From NCBI GenBank assembly GCA_016715825.1, contig JADJXO010000002.1, forward strand, positions 186,001 to 250,000: a DNA stretch of 64,000 nucleotides, given 5' to 3'. The notes beneath the pieces were generated by a model. That model ran no database searches, was not told the origin of the DNA, and worked only from the letters and a program-made list of their open reading frames with translations. The first letter of the stretch is position 1. Each line of letters starts with the position of its first letter. Source of the DNA: Nitrospira sp. GTDB taxonomy: Bacteria > Nitrospirota > Nitrospiria > Nitrospirales > Nitrospiraceae. The translations under genes were made by a program, and so were the position numbers. Shown here in pieces: positions 1 through 8,301 of the stretch.

Positions 1-126
1 AAGCGTGATCCGAAAGGCCGAGAGTTCCCGCATTGCATCTGATATCATAGGGGCTCAGTATATCATGGTTCACGTGAGGACCGTCGATTGATTGACGCCT
101 CTAAATCCCAAGGATAATCTGCCTCC

Positions 127-1329
127 GTGAAAAACGGCGTGCATCATAGGCGAATTCTCGCTATCCAAGAAGCGCTTCGAGATATGCAGACAGTTGACGG
201 GTGGCTGTTCTACGATTTTCGCGAAAGCGACCCGCTTGCCTATCGTGTGTTGCTTCTCGATCAGCCTCGGCACGTCACTCGTCGTTGGTACTATTGGATA
301 CCGGCCACCGGAGATCCTGTCAAACTTCTTCACAGGATCGAGCCACACGTGCTTGATGAGCTACCTGGCCAGGTCCAACACTACGTGTCATGGGAACAGC
401 AACGGATGCTTCTAGCGTCTCTCTTGCGCGGTCAACGACAAGTCGCCATGCAGTACTCGCCCTTGAACGCCGTTCCATACCTCTCACGAGTCGATGCGGG
501 TACGATCGAATTGATTCGAAGCTTCGGACTCGAGGTGATCACATCCGCCGATCTCGTACAACGATTTGAAGCAGTGTGGACAGACGAACAGCTCGAATCC
601 CATCAGTACGCTGTTGACAGGCTCAGACGCATCGTCGATGACGCCTTTTCTCATGTAGCCTATTGCGTCCATCGCGAACGTCCTCTTACAGAATACGACT
701 TGCAGCAGTTCATCCTCTCCCGAATGCGCGCCGCAGGTCTGACGACATCCAGTGCTCCGATCGCCGCAGTGGATGTTCACAGCGCTGATCCTCATTACAC
801 CCCACCCGAATCCGGATCTTCCCCCATAACCCGTGACAACTTGGTTCTGATCGACCTGTGGGCGAAGCAAACCTTCCCAGGATCTGTCTATGGCGACATC
901 ACCTGGACCGGTTACAGCGCAAAGCAGGTGCCGGCCAGGCATCGTATGATCTTTGATTACGTGCGGCAAGGCCGTGACGCGGCACTCTCATTTGTCCAGG
1001 AGCAAGTGCTGGCCGGACGATTTCCCTGTGGATGGGAAGTCGATGAGATCTGCCGGAAAACTATTCAGGAGACAGGGTACGGGGATTTTTTCATCCACCG
1101 AACTGGCCACTCGATCGGAGAGGAAGTCCACGGCAATGGAGCCAATATCGACAACCTCGAAACTCAGGACAGTCGCCGGCTTATGCCGCATACCTGTTTT
1201 TCTATTGAACCGGGCATCTACCTTCCTGGAGAATTCGGGATCAGGAGCGAGTTGGACGTCTATGTGTCGGAGCGAGAGGCCGTGGTGTATGGCCTACCAC
1301 TTCAGACGCAGCTCGTGCCTCTTCTCTAG
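127..1329 (+). CDS. M24 family Xaa-Pro aminopeptidase-like protein
   Basis: This is a probable cytoplasmic metallopeptidase of the M24 (creatinase/aminopeptidase P) fold, which removes N-terminal residues preceding proline in this family. The C-terminal half has the five expected metal ligands: Asp243 in LVLIDLW, Asp257 in GDITW, His328 in RTGHSIG, Glu361 in SIEPGIY and Glu375 in IRSELDV. The N-terminal 150 residues would be the creatinase-like lid domain. At 400 residues it has normal length. The start is GTG at 127, with a weak AAGGAT about 12 bases upstream, so a slightly different start is possible. Substrate specificity cannot be read from the sequence. It is followed about 100 bases later by a tatA-like gene. 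Confidence 0.85.
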   Translation: MKNGVHHRRILAIQEALRDMQTVDGWLFYDFRESDPLAYRVLLLDQPRHVTRRWYYWIPATGDPVKLLHRIEPHVLDELPGQVQHYVSWEQQRMLLASLLRGQRQVAMQYSPLNAVPYLSRVDAGTIELIRSFGLEVITSADLVQRFEAVWTDEQLESHQYAVDRLRRIVDDAFSHVAYCVHRERPLTEYDLQQFILSRMRAAGLTTSSAPIAAVDVHSADPHYTPPESGSSPITRDNLVLIDLWAKQTFPGSVYGDITWTGYSAKQVPARHRMIFDYVRQGRDAALSFVQEQVLAGRFPCGWEVDEICRKTIQETGYGDFFIHRTGHSIGEEVHGNGANIDNLETQDSRRLMPHTCFSIEPGIYLPGEFGIRSELDVYVSEREAVVYGLPLQTQLVPLL

Positions 1330-1435
1330 TCGTCGGCACACCTTGAACGTTCGACTTCCTTGACACAGTCTCTTGGCAGCGGATAGATTAAATTCTCATC
1401 CTTCTTAATACAAAGTTCTTCTCACGAGGGCAGAG

Positions 1436-2239
1436 ATGTTCGGGACCATGGGTTTCTCTGAGCTCATCATCATTCTCATCATCATTCTCATCATTTTTGG
1501 TGCTGGCCGGCTACCACAGATCGGTGAGGGCGTCGGTAAAGCCTTGAAAGGGTTTCGAAAAGAGGTCAACGAGGCTCCCTCATCTCCACCAAATGAGGCA
1601 CCCCAACAGGAAACTGTACAACCACGGTCAGTTGAAGCTTCTCCTACAGGCACGACCGAGGCGTCTTCCGCTGCACAGCCGTCCTCCACTCCTGCCAGAA
1701 CAAATGCCCCTTACGCACCAGGACCTGAGCTGACGCCGGGCACGACCGCTTCCTTGCTATATAATACTTCGCCGCAGACTCCTCAAGCATCGATAACGCC
1801 TCCAAAACCAGTCCAACCGTCTTCTTCCCATCAGGTGATTACGATGGAGGAGCGGGATGCAATGCCTCCGCCAGCAGCTCGTGCCTCGTATCCGCCTTTG
1901 CCGGCCTCGCCACAAGCCAAAGCCAACGTAAAGCGCCCATCAGCGATTGTGAATAAGGACGCCGTCGCGCGCGTGCAGGCGCAGCAAGCTGCACTCAAAA
2001 CCAAAACGGCGCCATTAGCCGCGGGAATGTCTCCGGACAACCTGCAACATCTGGGGGAAGGCCTCGGGGAAGTCGTACGAACATTCCGACAGGCGGTATC
2101 CGACGTTCGCAACAGCGTGGATCCCCAGATGCAGACCATCCAAGCTGAGATGGATGCGGCCCAAAAGGAAATCCAGCAATCGATCGAAGCCGCGAAGGAA
2201 CTCCCCCCGGAAGAAGACGAGAGCTCCAAGTCTCAGTGA
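1436..2239 (+). CDS. Long TatA/TatB-type twin-arginine translocase subunit
   Basis: This is a membrane component of the twin-arginine protein export system, in which TatA/B proteins help move folded proteins across the inner membrane. Residues 6-22 form one hydrophobic helix, followed by the FGAGRLPQIG hinge and the amphipathic helix EGVGKALKGFRKEV typical of TatA. At 267 residues it is about three times the usual TatA length. Residues 48-197 are Pro/Ala/Ser-rich and probably disordered. From residue 198 a second segment, LGEGLGEVVRTFRQAV, resembles the amphipathic helix. The next gene begins inside its stop codon (GTGA overlap at 2236). TatA versus TatB cannot be decided; no tatC is in the window. 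An exported Tat substrate candidate lies at 35657. Confidence 0.85.
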   Translation: MFGTMGFSELIIILIIILIIFGAGRLPQIGEGVGKALKGFRKEVNEAPSSPPNEAPQQETVQPRSVEASPTGTTEASSAAQPSSTPARTNAPYAPGPELTPGTTASLLYNTSPQTPQASITPPKPVQPSSSHQVITMEERDAMPPPAARASYPPLPASPQAKANVKRPSAIVNKDAVARVQAQQAALKTKTAPLAAGMSPDNLQHLGEGLGEVVRTFRQAVSDVRNSVDPQMQTIQAEMDAAQKEIQQSIEAAKELPPEEDESSKSQ

Positions 2240-2652
2240 CGTACTTCTCGTTGTTCTCCATACTGCCGTCAGATGCGTGCCGTATCAAATGGTCCCTCCT
2301 TACATTCCTGTTCCTAGCATGCTTCACTTTGACCGTCGGTTGCTATCAAGAGAGCCCCTCACCAGACTCAGAGAAAGCGCTGGACCTTCTTATTCTGTTG
2401 CTGGACGATCGCGACACGCTTGTTCGAAGGAATGCAGTAGAAGCCTTGGGAAAGATCGGTGATCTGAGATCCAAGCCTATGCTTCTGGGAAAGCTGGATG
2501 ATCCCGAGCCATCAGTCCGTGAAGCTGCTGCGCGGAGCTTGGGTTGGCTCCCTGGATTGGATCCCGGAACGCGTTCTAGATTGACAATGCTTCTGCAGGA
2601 TGACCATACATCAGTGCGGCAGGCGGCCTCACAAGCACTCAATAGAAACTAA
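2236..2652 (+). CDS. HEAT-repeat lipoprotein
   Basis: This is a small predicted lipoprotein of unknown function. A hydrophobic segment at residues 20-35 ends in the lipobox LTVGC, so the mature protein would start at Cys36 and be anchored to a membrane. The rest consists of three HEAT-like helical repeats, with motifs such as VRRNAVEALGKIGD, VREAAARSLGWL and VRQAASQALNRN, which normally act as a protein-binding scaffold. The start is GTG overlapping the tatA-like stop by four bases, suggesting translational coupling; an internal start closer to the signal peptide is possible because the first 18 residues are unusual for a leader. A role tied to the Tat system is only inferred from position. 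Confidence 0.75.
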   Translation: MTYFSLFSILPSDACRIKWSLLTFLFLACFTLTVGCYQESPSPDSEKALDLLILLLDDRDTLVRRNAVEALGKIGDLRSKPMLLGKLDDPEPSVREAAARSLGWLPGLDPGTRSRLTMLLQDDHTSVRQAASQALNRN

Positions 2653-2957
2653 ATACCTGCGGAGTTGCCTGCATATGACGCGCTTCGACAGTGGCGACAA
2701 ACCCCTGAACAGGGATCAGAGCTCCGGAGTTCTTACCTACATCTCTACAAAATGAGATAGCTGCGGTCTAAGAAATGCCCACGGATCGTATTAACACTCG
2801 ACTCTCAGGAAATCTCTTGGTATCGTGACCCGTGGGGAGGCAGCTAGACGTTAGTGTTTCTTCCGGTGATGTGTTTTGGCCGGTAAAGATAGAAGGACTT
2901 TTTCGATGAGATACAAGACTCACGGACGCTTGGTAAACAAACGGGATCCCTTAACCT
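2653..2957. other. Intergenic region, nothing recognised
   Basis: About 305 bases lie between the HEAT-repeat lipoprotein and the convergent PilZ gene. I see no convincing ORF, tRNA, riboswitch or strong terminator hairpin in it. Confidence 0.5.
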
Positions 2958-3476
2958 TCAGGATGAGCTTCTGCTTCGATTCAGTGCCTCGACCAGCCCA
3001 ACTAGTTCCTTCTGAACCTGTTCATCCAGCTCGATGAATTGAACGCCCATCCCGGGAAACAGCAGATATCGCTCAGGTTTGCTACGAACCCATGCGACCT
3101 TTGCCTTCGCGGTCAGTTTATCCCACGGCTTATCTGGAAGGGCAAATTTGACCGTCAGCTCTGTCCCTGGCTTCAAGGGAGCCCCGCTTTCAATAAAGAG
3201 GCCCCCCCCACCTATACCTCCGGTCAGACTATCAAACTGTTTACCTTCTGGCGTCGTGTAACGAACCTTCAATGCAAGAGGTGCGCGCGGCTGGGCGCGG
3301 CAATGAGCAAACCGGGCATCTTCACCGCTGGCAAGTACACGCTCGATGACCGCACCCCACGACATAGCACCCAACAGTTGGCCAAAGGGGTCTTGTATGG
3401 TGATCGTTTCTAACTTTGAATCGATGACGAGAGACTTACCTTCATGACCTGCAGTGGAAACAACAGGAAGTTTCAT
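2958..3476 (-). CDS. PilZ-domain protein (paralogue 1)
   Basis: This is a 172-residue protein whose residues 58-165 look like a PilZ domain, a fold that often binds cyclic di-GMP and controls motility, exopolysaccharide or biofilm functions. The RxxxR half of the ligand motif is present as RAQPR at residues 60-64. The second half, normally (D/N)xSxxG, reads GIGGGG at residues 87-92, so the Asn/Asp and Ser are both Gly. Ligand binding is therefore doubtful. The four Gly codons lie on a run of eight C (plus strand 3202-3209). The first 55 residues form a small, separate beta-rich domain. It is the close paralogue of the next gene upstream (3518-4036), same length and layout, so a tandem duplication is likely. 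Confidence 0.75.
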   Translation of the reverse strand: MKLPVVSTAGHEGKSLVIDSKLETITIQDPFGQLLGAMSWGAVIERVLASGEDARFAHCRAQPRAPLALKVRYTTPEGKQFDSLTGGIGGGGLFIESGAPLKPGTELTVKFALPDKPWDKLTAKAKVAWVRSKPERYLLFPGMGVQFIELDEQVQKELVGLVEALNRSRSSS

Positions 3477-3517
3477 AGAACCATGACTCTTTGTAGTATG
3501 CTACATGGGTAATAGTA

Positions 3518-4036
3518 CTAAGCTGCCTGCCCCGTATGTGAAGTAATTTTCACTAACTCATGGATCCGATCGCGTATCTCATCCGCAATCTCCGTAAATC
3601 GTATTCCCATTCCAGGGCTGAATGTATATTGATCGGCTTTAGGACAAACCCAGGCAACGCTCCCTTTAGCTGGCAGCCATTCTTCTGACTTTTCTGGAAG
3701 CGAGAATTCCATGGCTAACTTCGTCCCTACAGGAAGGGGAGATTGGCTTTCAATAAATAACCCCCCCCCCCCGATACCTCCAGCCCGACTTTCAAATCGC
3801 ATGCCATCTGGGGTGTGATATCTCACTCGAAACGCAAGTGAGATACGTGGCTCAGAGCGAACCTCTTTTTGAGCTGAAACTTTGTGATAGGAGAGAATCT
3901 GGTCGATGACAAAATCCCAAGTTAAACTGCCGATCGCTTCTCCCTTAGCCCCCACCAAGACAATCATTTCCCGGGCTGGGTCAAGCTCGAGGACCTTGCC
4001 CTTATGGCGAAAACTCAGAGAAACTGGGTACTTCAC
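3518..4036 (-). CDS. PilZ-domain protein (paralogue 2)
   Basis: This second 172-residue PilZ-type protein aligns along its whole length with the neighbouring paralogue at 2958-3476. RxxxR is present as RSEPR at residues 60-64, and the (D/N)xSxxG position is again GIGGGG. Here the glycines are encoded by an uninterrupted run of twelve G on the coding strand (C12 at 3761-3772), a tract long enough to be prone to slippage, although in frame as given. The 41-base gap and same orientation suggest co-transcription of both PilZ genes. No diguanylate cyclase or phosphodiesterase is nearby. Function beyond the domain is unknown. Confidence 0.75.
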   Translation of the reverse strand: MKYPVSLSFRHKGKVLELDPAREMIVLVGAKGEAIGSLTWDFVIDQILSYHKVSAQKEVRSEPRISLAFRVRYHTPDGMRFESRAGGIGGGGLFIESQSPLPVGTKLAMEFSLPEKSEEWLPAKGSVAWVCPKADQYTFSPGMGIRFTEIADEIRDRIHELVKITSHTGQAA

Positions 4037-4219
4037 AAGACCTCCGTCCAGCCACTGTACACCTGGAAAGTATAGCTCAGCGATTTTGCTTGTCGAGATA
4101 ATGGCTAGGAGTACTAGCAGAAGAGAAGAAGGACGGTGGTATCTGCCGTAATACCGACCAACCTAGGTCTTTCTAAAATGTCGAGGAGGCAAATGTGTGA
4201 TCGATAAATTAATTAATGT

Positions 4220-5476
4220 TTACGCTGTCTTAGCATCGTTCTCTTGTTCAAATATACGCATCGGTGGGTTCTTGCCCTGGATGGCATCCTCCGTAATGAC
4301 TACCTCGATGATCTGTTTCTGGGACGGTGCGTCGTACATTACGTCGAGCATTACCTCTTCCAGTATGGCTCGAAGGCCGCGAGCGCCAGTTTTCTGTGAA
4401 TACGCTTTTCGTGCGACTGCCCCTAACGCCCCTTCTGTGAACCGTAGCTTGACCTTTTCAAACGACAGCAACTTTTCATACTGTTTCGTCAAGGCGTTGC
4501 GCGGCTCTGTCAGGATACGGATAAGAGCGCGATCGTCTAGTTCTTCTAAAGTAGCCACAACGGGCAACCGGCCGACAAATTCAGGAATCAGACCGAACTT
4601 CAAGAAATCTTCAGGCTGCACCTTGGAGAGTAAATCGCCCAAGCGAATGTCGCTCTTCCCACGAATATCCGCTCCAAATCCCATCGACTTACGATTTAGT
4701 CGCTGCTCGATGATTTGCTCCAAACCGACAAAGGCCCCACCGCATATAAACAATATATTGCTGGTATTCACCTGAATGAATTCTTGATGTGGATGCTTTC
4801 TCCCCCCTTGCGGAGGGACGTTCGCGATCGTACCCTCAATCAACTTCAAGAGGGCTTGCTGTACACCTTCGCCAGACACATCCCGAGTGATGGATGGACT
4901 GTCACTCTTCCGGCTGATCTTATCGATTTCATCGATGTAGACGATCCCACGCTCAGCCCGTTCAACATCGTAGTCAGCAGCTTGCAAGAGTTTCAGAATA
5001 ATATTCTCCACATCTTCACCCACATAACCAGCCTCGGTCAGGGTTGTCGCATCGGCGAGGGTAAACGGGACGTCCAAATATTTAGCCAGAGTTTGAGCGA
5101 GGAGCGTCTTTCCTGTACCAGTAGGACCCACCATGAGAATGTTGCCCTTCTGGAGCTCAATATCATCAACCCCTTTTTCCTTTGAAGAGATGCGCTTGTA
5201 GTGATTGTGAACGGCCACAGACAAGATGCGCTTCGCACGCTCCTGTCCGATGACATACTGATCGAGGTGATGCTTAATTTCTGCTGGCTTCTTAAGCTTC
5301 GACGAAATCTCTTCTTTGGCCTCTTCCCAGTCCTCGGCAATGATGTCGTTGCAGAGATTGACACATTCGTCGCAGATATAGACTGTCGGTCCCGCAATCA
5401 ATTTTCGTACTTCATCACGGCTTTTGCCACAGAAAGAACATCGTAAGTGCCTGTCCATCTTTTCCTGCTTGGCCAT
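4220..5476 (-). CDS. clpX: ATP-dependent Clp protease ATP-binding subunit ClpX
   Basis: This is the AAA+ unfoldase that recognises tagged substrates and feeds them into the ClpP chamber. The N-terminal four-cysteine zinc domain is visible (CSFCGKS and CDECVNLC, residues 13-43). The Walker A motif is GPTGTGKT, the pore loop GYVGED, Walker [11 protein letters not shown], and sensor 2 includes TGARGLRAI. The ClpP-docking loop reads MGFGA, where IGF is usual. Length, 418 residues, is normal. It lies 14 bases after clpP in a tig-clpP-clpX cluster on the minus strand, the common arrangement in bacteria. The ATG start has a good GGAGGA site just upstream. Confidence 0.98.
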   Translation of the reverse strand: MAKQEKMDRHLRCSFCGKSRDEVRKLIAGPTVYICDECVNLCNDIIAEDWEEAKEEISSKLKKPAEIKHHLDQYVIGQERAKRILSVAVHNHYKRISSKEKGVDDIELQKGNILMVGPTGTGKTLLAQTLAKYLDVPFTLADATTLTEAGYVGEDVENIILKLLQAADYDVERAERGIVYIDEIDKISRKSDSPSITRDVSGEGVQQALLKLIEGTIANVPPQGGRKHPHQEFIQVNTSNILFICGGAFVGLEQIIEQRLNRKSMGFGADIRGKSDIRLGDLLSKVQPEDFLKFGLIPEFVGRLPVVATLEELDDRALIRILTEPRNALTKQYEKLLSFEKVKLRFTEGALGAVARKAYSQKTGARGLRAILEEVMLDVMYDAPSQKQIIEVVITEDAIQGKNPPMRIFEQENDAKTA

Positions 5477-5489
5477 GGATCCTCCTGTG

Positions 5490-6128
5490 TTACTTGCCTT
5501 TGGCCCCGTCCTTTGTTCCGTCGTGAGACTCCACTGCTTTCATGAATTTTGGGGGTCGTGAGATGACTTCGTCGATAAGCCCGTACCGCTTCGCTTCCTC
5601 ACCGGACATGAAATAGTCCCGTTCAGTATCGTGAGCGATTTTTTCGATAGGTTGTCCCGTGTGCTTAGCCATAATCTCATTGAGGCGTTCACGAATCTTT
5701 AGTATTTCGCGAGCATGAATATCGATCTCCGTCGCCTGACCTTGGAATCCGCCTAACGGCTGATGGATCATCACCCGGGCATTAGGCAAAACAAACCGTT
5801 TACCTTTTGTCCCCGCGGTCAATAAGAGCGCACCCATGCTCGCAGCTTGTCCGAGGCAAATGGTGTTGATCGGAGGTTTCACATACTGCATCGTGTCATA
5901 GATGCCTAATCCGGCTGTGACACTGCCCCCTGGAGAATTAACATAGAGACTAATATCTTTCTCAGGATCTTCCGCTTCAAGAAAAAGCAATTGTGCGATT
6001 ACCAGGTTGGCAAATACATCGTCAATCGGGGCGCCAAGGAAAATGATGCGATCCTTGAGAAGGCGTGAGTAGATATCATAGGCACGCTCGCCACGATTGG
6101 TTTGCTCCACAACGATCGGGACCAACAT
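5490..6128 (-). CDS. clpP: ATP-dependent Clp protease proteolytic subunit ClpP
   Basis: This is the serine peptidase of the Clp complex, which forms a double-heptamer chamber degrading proteins unfolded by ClpX. With the start at 6128 the protein has 212 residues and the catalytic triad falls at the classic positions: Ser97 in QAASMGA, His122 in MIHQPLGG and Asp171 in TERDYFMS. An upstream in-frame ATG at 6152 exists, but the internal ATG gives the usual N-terminus ([10 protein letters not shown]) and has AGGA/GAGGA sequences in front of it. It sits between tig and clpX and is probably co-transcribed with both. Confidence 0.97.
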   Translation of the reverse strand: MLVPIVVEQTNRGERAYDIYSRLLKDRIIFLGAPIDDVFANLVIAQLLFLEAEDPEKDISLYVNSPGGSVTAGLGIYDTMQYVKPPINTICLGQAASMGALLLTAGTKGKRFVLPNARVMIHQPLGGFQGQATEIDIHAREILKIRERLNEIMAKHTGQPIEKIAHDTERDYFMSGEEAKRYGLIDEVISRPPKFMKAVESHDGTKDGAKGK

Positions 6129-6194
6129 ATTCCTCAATTCCTTTCTTCGCATAAGCCCCTGACGGTTGAGATCAGGCGCAACGAACGACTGAAT

Positions 6195-7517
6195 TCATCC
6201 TTGAATGACCGCTTGGCGATAGACAATATCCAGAGCTTTGTCAGTCAAGATCCGTGCCCGCAACTCATCGATGGCATCCTGGCCACCTGCCTGGATCATC
6301 TTTACGAGATCAGCCATCGGGACTCTCAGTTCAGTGGCCAATCGAGTGACCTCGTTGTTCAGATCTTCTTGGCTGACTGACACACCTTCCTTTTCGGCAA
6401 TAGCTTCGAGTATTAGTCCCGCCTTAACACGACGATTCGCCTCATCACGATGTTCCTCGCGCATCTTCTTCCGTTCTTCGTCATCAACGGCCGGAAGAGA
6501 ATCGGTAGCGTTACCCCGATGCCGTGCTTGGAGTTTTTGACGCACAATCGTACTCAGCTCTCGTTCTACGAGTGAGTCGGGAAGGTCAAAATGATGGGAT
6601 TCAAGAAGACGTTTGAGCAGTGTGTCCTTGTAAGATTCTTCAATGTCTTTCTTGAGAGCCTTTTCCATTTCACCGCGTAGCTTCTCTCGCAATTCGTGGA
6701 GTGACGCGTATGATCCACAGTCCTTGGCAAACTCGTCATCAAGTGCAGGAATCCTCCTCTGTTTGACCCCTTTGATATCCAAACTGAATCTGACGGACTT
6801 TCCCGCGACACGCTGATCTGGATGACTTACAGGATAAGTCTGAGGGATTTCGATAACGTCTCCTTGTTGTCTTGCGATAAGGTGCTCATCGATTTCGATG
6901 CCTAATAAGGCCGCTTTTGACCCTACCCTATGTAGCTGACCTTCTTTCTTGGTCCCTTCAAGAGGGACACCATCTAGAAATCCCTCAAGATCGACGATGG
7001 CATAGTTTCCTTCGGCTATCGCTGCACCAACAGGTGCAGCATCTAACTGAGCATGCTGTTCGCGTAACACGTCCAGCGCGCGATCTACTTGCTCATCGGT
7101 AACAGTGCGTTTGTCGGCCGGAAGGGAAATTGGATTCGGCGCTTTATAGTTGTGAAGCTCGATTGTGGGCTTGATCTCAACTGTCGCAGTAAACGTGAAC
7201 GGCGAATCTTTTTTGATTTTGACTCGATCCAAGGGTGGAATTTCGACTACCACCGGGCTGATTCCTGCCTCCTTAATAGCTCGATCATAGAAATCAGGAA
7301 CCAGTTTTCGGATCACATCCTCTTCAACCGTTTTAGCATAACGCTTTTCTAGAATCGCCATGGGAGCCTTCCCTGGTCGAAATCCTGGAATCTGTACCTG
7401 ACGGTTGAGCTCTAGATATGCACGTGAAAACTGTTGGGTTACCTCTTCGGCCGGCACCTCGATCTTCAAGGCGCGTTTCATCGGTCCCAGCTCCGTTACT
7501 TCCATCTTCATCGTCAC
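6195..7517 (-). CDS. tig: Trigger factor (ribosome-bound chaperone and prolyl isomerase)
   Basis: This chaperone binds the ribosome near the peptide exit tunnel and protects nascent chains. The ribosome-binding signature GFRPGKAP is at residues 45-52, followed by the FKBP-type prolyl-isomerase domain (about residues 160-245) and a long charged helical C-terminal domain. Length of 440 residues is typical. I chose the GTG start at 7517 because TAGGAG lies about eight bases upstream; ATG codons two and four codons later are alternatives. It leads the tig-clpP-clpX cluster, with only about 65 bases before clpP. Confidence 0.96.
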   Translation of the reverse strand: MTMKMEVTELGPMKRALKIEVPAEEVTQQFSRAYLELNRQVQIPGFRPGKAPMAILEKRYAKTVEEDVIRKLVPDFYDRAIKEAGISPVVVEIPPLDRVKIKKDSPFTFTATVEIKPTIELHNYKAPNPISLPADKRTVTDEQVDRALDVLREQHAQLDAAPVGAAIAEGNYAIVDLEGFLDGVPLEGTKKEGQLHRVGSKAALLGIEIDEHLIARQQGDVIEIPQTYPVSHPDQRVAGKSVRFSLDIKGVKQRRIPALDDEFAKDCGSYASLHELREKLRGEMEKALKKDIEESYKDTLLKRLLESHHFDLPDSLVERELSTIVRQKLQARHRGNATDSLPAVDDEERKKMREEHRDEANRRVKAGLILEAIAEKEGVSVSQEDLNNEVTRLATELRVPMADLVKMIQAGGQDAIDELRARILTDKALDIVYRQAVIQG

Positions 7518-7550
7518 GGTTCGGACTCCTAGTCAAGGGGATCGAAGTGA

Positions 7551-7633
7551 TGGTGCGAGAGGGGGGACTTGAACCCCCACGGTCACCCACGAGATCCTAA
7601 GTCTCGCGCGTCTGCCAGTTCCGCCACTCTCGC
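7551..7633 (-). tRNA. tRNA-Leu (anticodon UAG)
   Basis: Read on the minus strand, this 83-base gene has the acceptor stem GCGAGAG pairing with CTCTCGC, a D-arm, the anticodon stem-loop with CTTAGGA (anticodon TAG, reading CUA), a long variable arm as in class II tRNAs, a TTCAAGT T-loop and an encoded CCA at 7551-7553. It reads leucine codon CUA/CUG. Confidence 0.93.
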
Positions 7634-7896
7634 AACGGTGGAGAACGTCCGCGGATCTACCCTCTAAGTAGTGAGATAACAAAAAGTAGCAATACCGTAT
7701 AGCTTTGTACCGTTGGACCCATGCTAGTGTCAACCCATACGACCGAGGGAACCTCATCCCCCCCGTTCGTCAGGATACACAGCTTAAAAGGTAATCTCTA
7801 TGTGATCTCGCGACCAACTCAGCAGGGGCATGACCTGTTTGCCTTGCTGGTCATGCATACGCATGCTAAGATGCCGCCCTTTGTACTTCTCGAAGC

Positions 7897-7986
<90 letters not shown>

Positions 7987-8087
7987 TACCGCACATAGCG
8001 TGTACCACTCTCGTTCCATGGTAATTGGAGTGGGCGGAGAAACACCTCATGTGCGGACTATTTTGTAGAGCCTCGCTTAAAGAATTA

Positions 8088-8188
8088 GGGGCTGGGCCCT
8101 GTGCAATGGAACCCTGTGAACCCCGCCAGGTCCGGAAGGAAGCAACGGTAAACAGCCAGTTCTGTGTGCCGCAGGATCACCTGGCCCC
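8088..8188 (+). ncRNA. ffs: Small bacterial signal recognition particle RNA (4.5S type)
   Basis: The conserved apical domain is plain: CAGGTCCGGAAGGAAGCA at about 8127-8144 contains the GGAA tetraloop and the asymmetric loop that bind Ffh. The ends pair as GGGGC with GGCCCC, giving a hairpin RNA of about 100 bases. It works with Ffh and FtsY in co-translational membrane targeting. Its position just before dnaX is common in bacteria. Exact ends are estimated from the terminal pairing. Confidence 0.92.
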
Positions 8189-8192
8189 ACTT

Positions 8193-8218
8193 CTCTTTTC
8201 AAATTATGTTGAAAAGAG
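8193..8218 (+). terminator. Hairpin after the SRP RNA, possible terminator
   Basis: A perfect eight-base stem CTCTTTTC / GAAAAGAG surrounds a ten-base loop immediately after the SRP RNA. There is no T-run behind it, so it may be a processing or weak termination signal rather than a classical intrinsic terminator. Confidence 0.4.
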
Positions 8219-8301
8219 GACAGGAGGTCTTCTCTGTGGATCTGGACTCTCCCATCTGTGACATCCTAAGATTATTGCTCACCGGAAGGGGATAGCGACT
8301 T

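Noticed and set aside
2653..2957. Possible c-di-GMP riboswitch near the PilZ genes.
   Set aside because: The conserved GEMM motifs were not found, and the gap is downstream, not upstream, of the PilZ genes.
7844..7872. Promoter-like TTGCTG, 17 bases, TAAGAT before tRNA-Ser.
   Set aside because: Both hexamers are weak matches; not better than chance.
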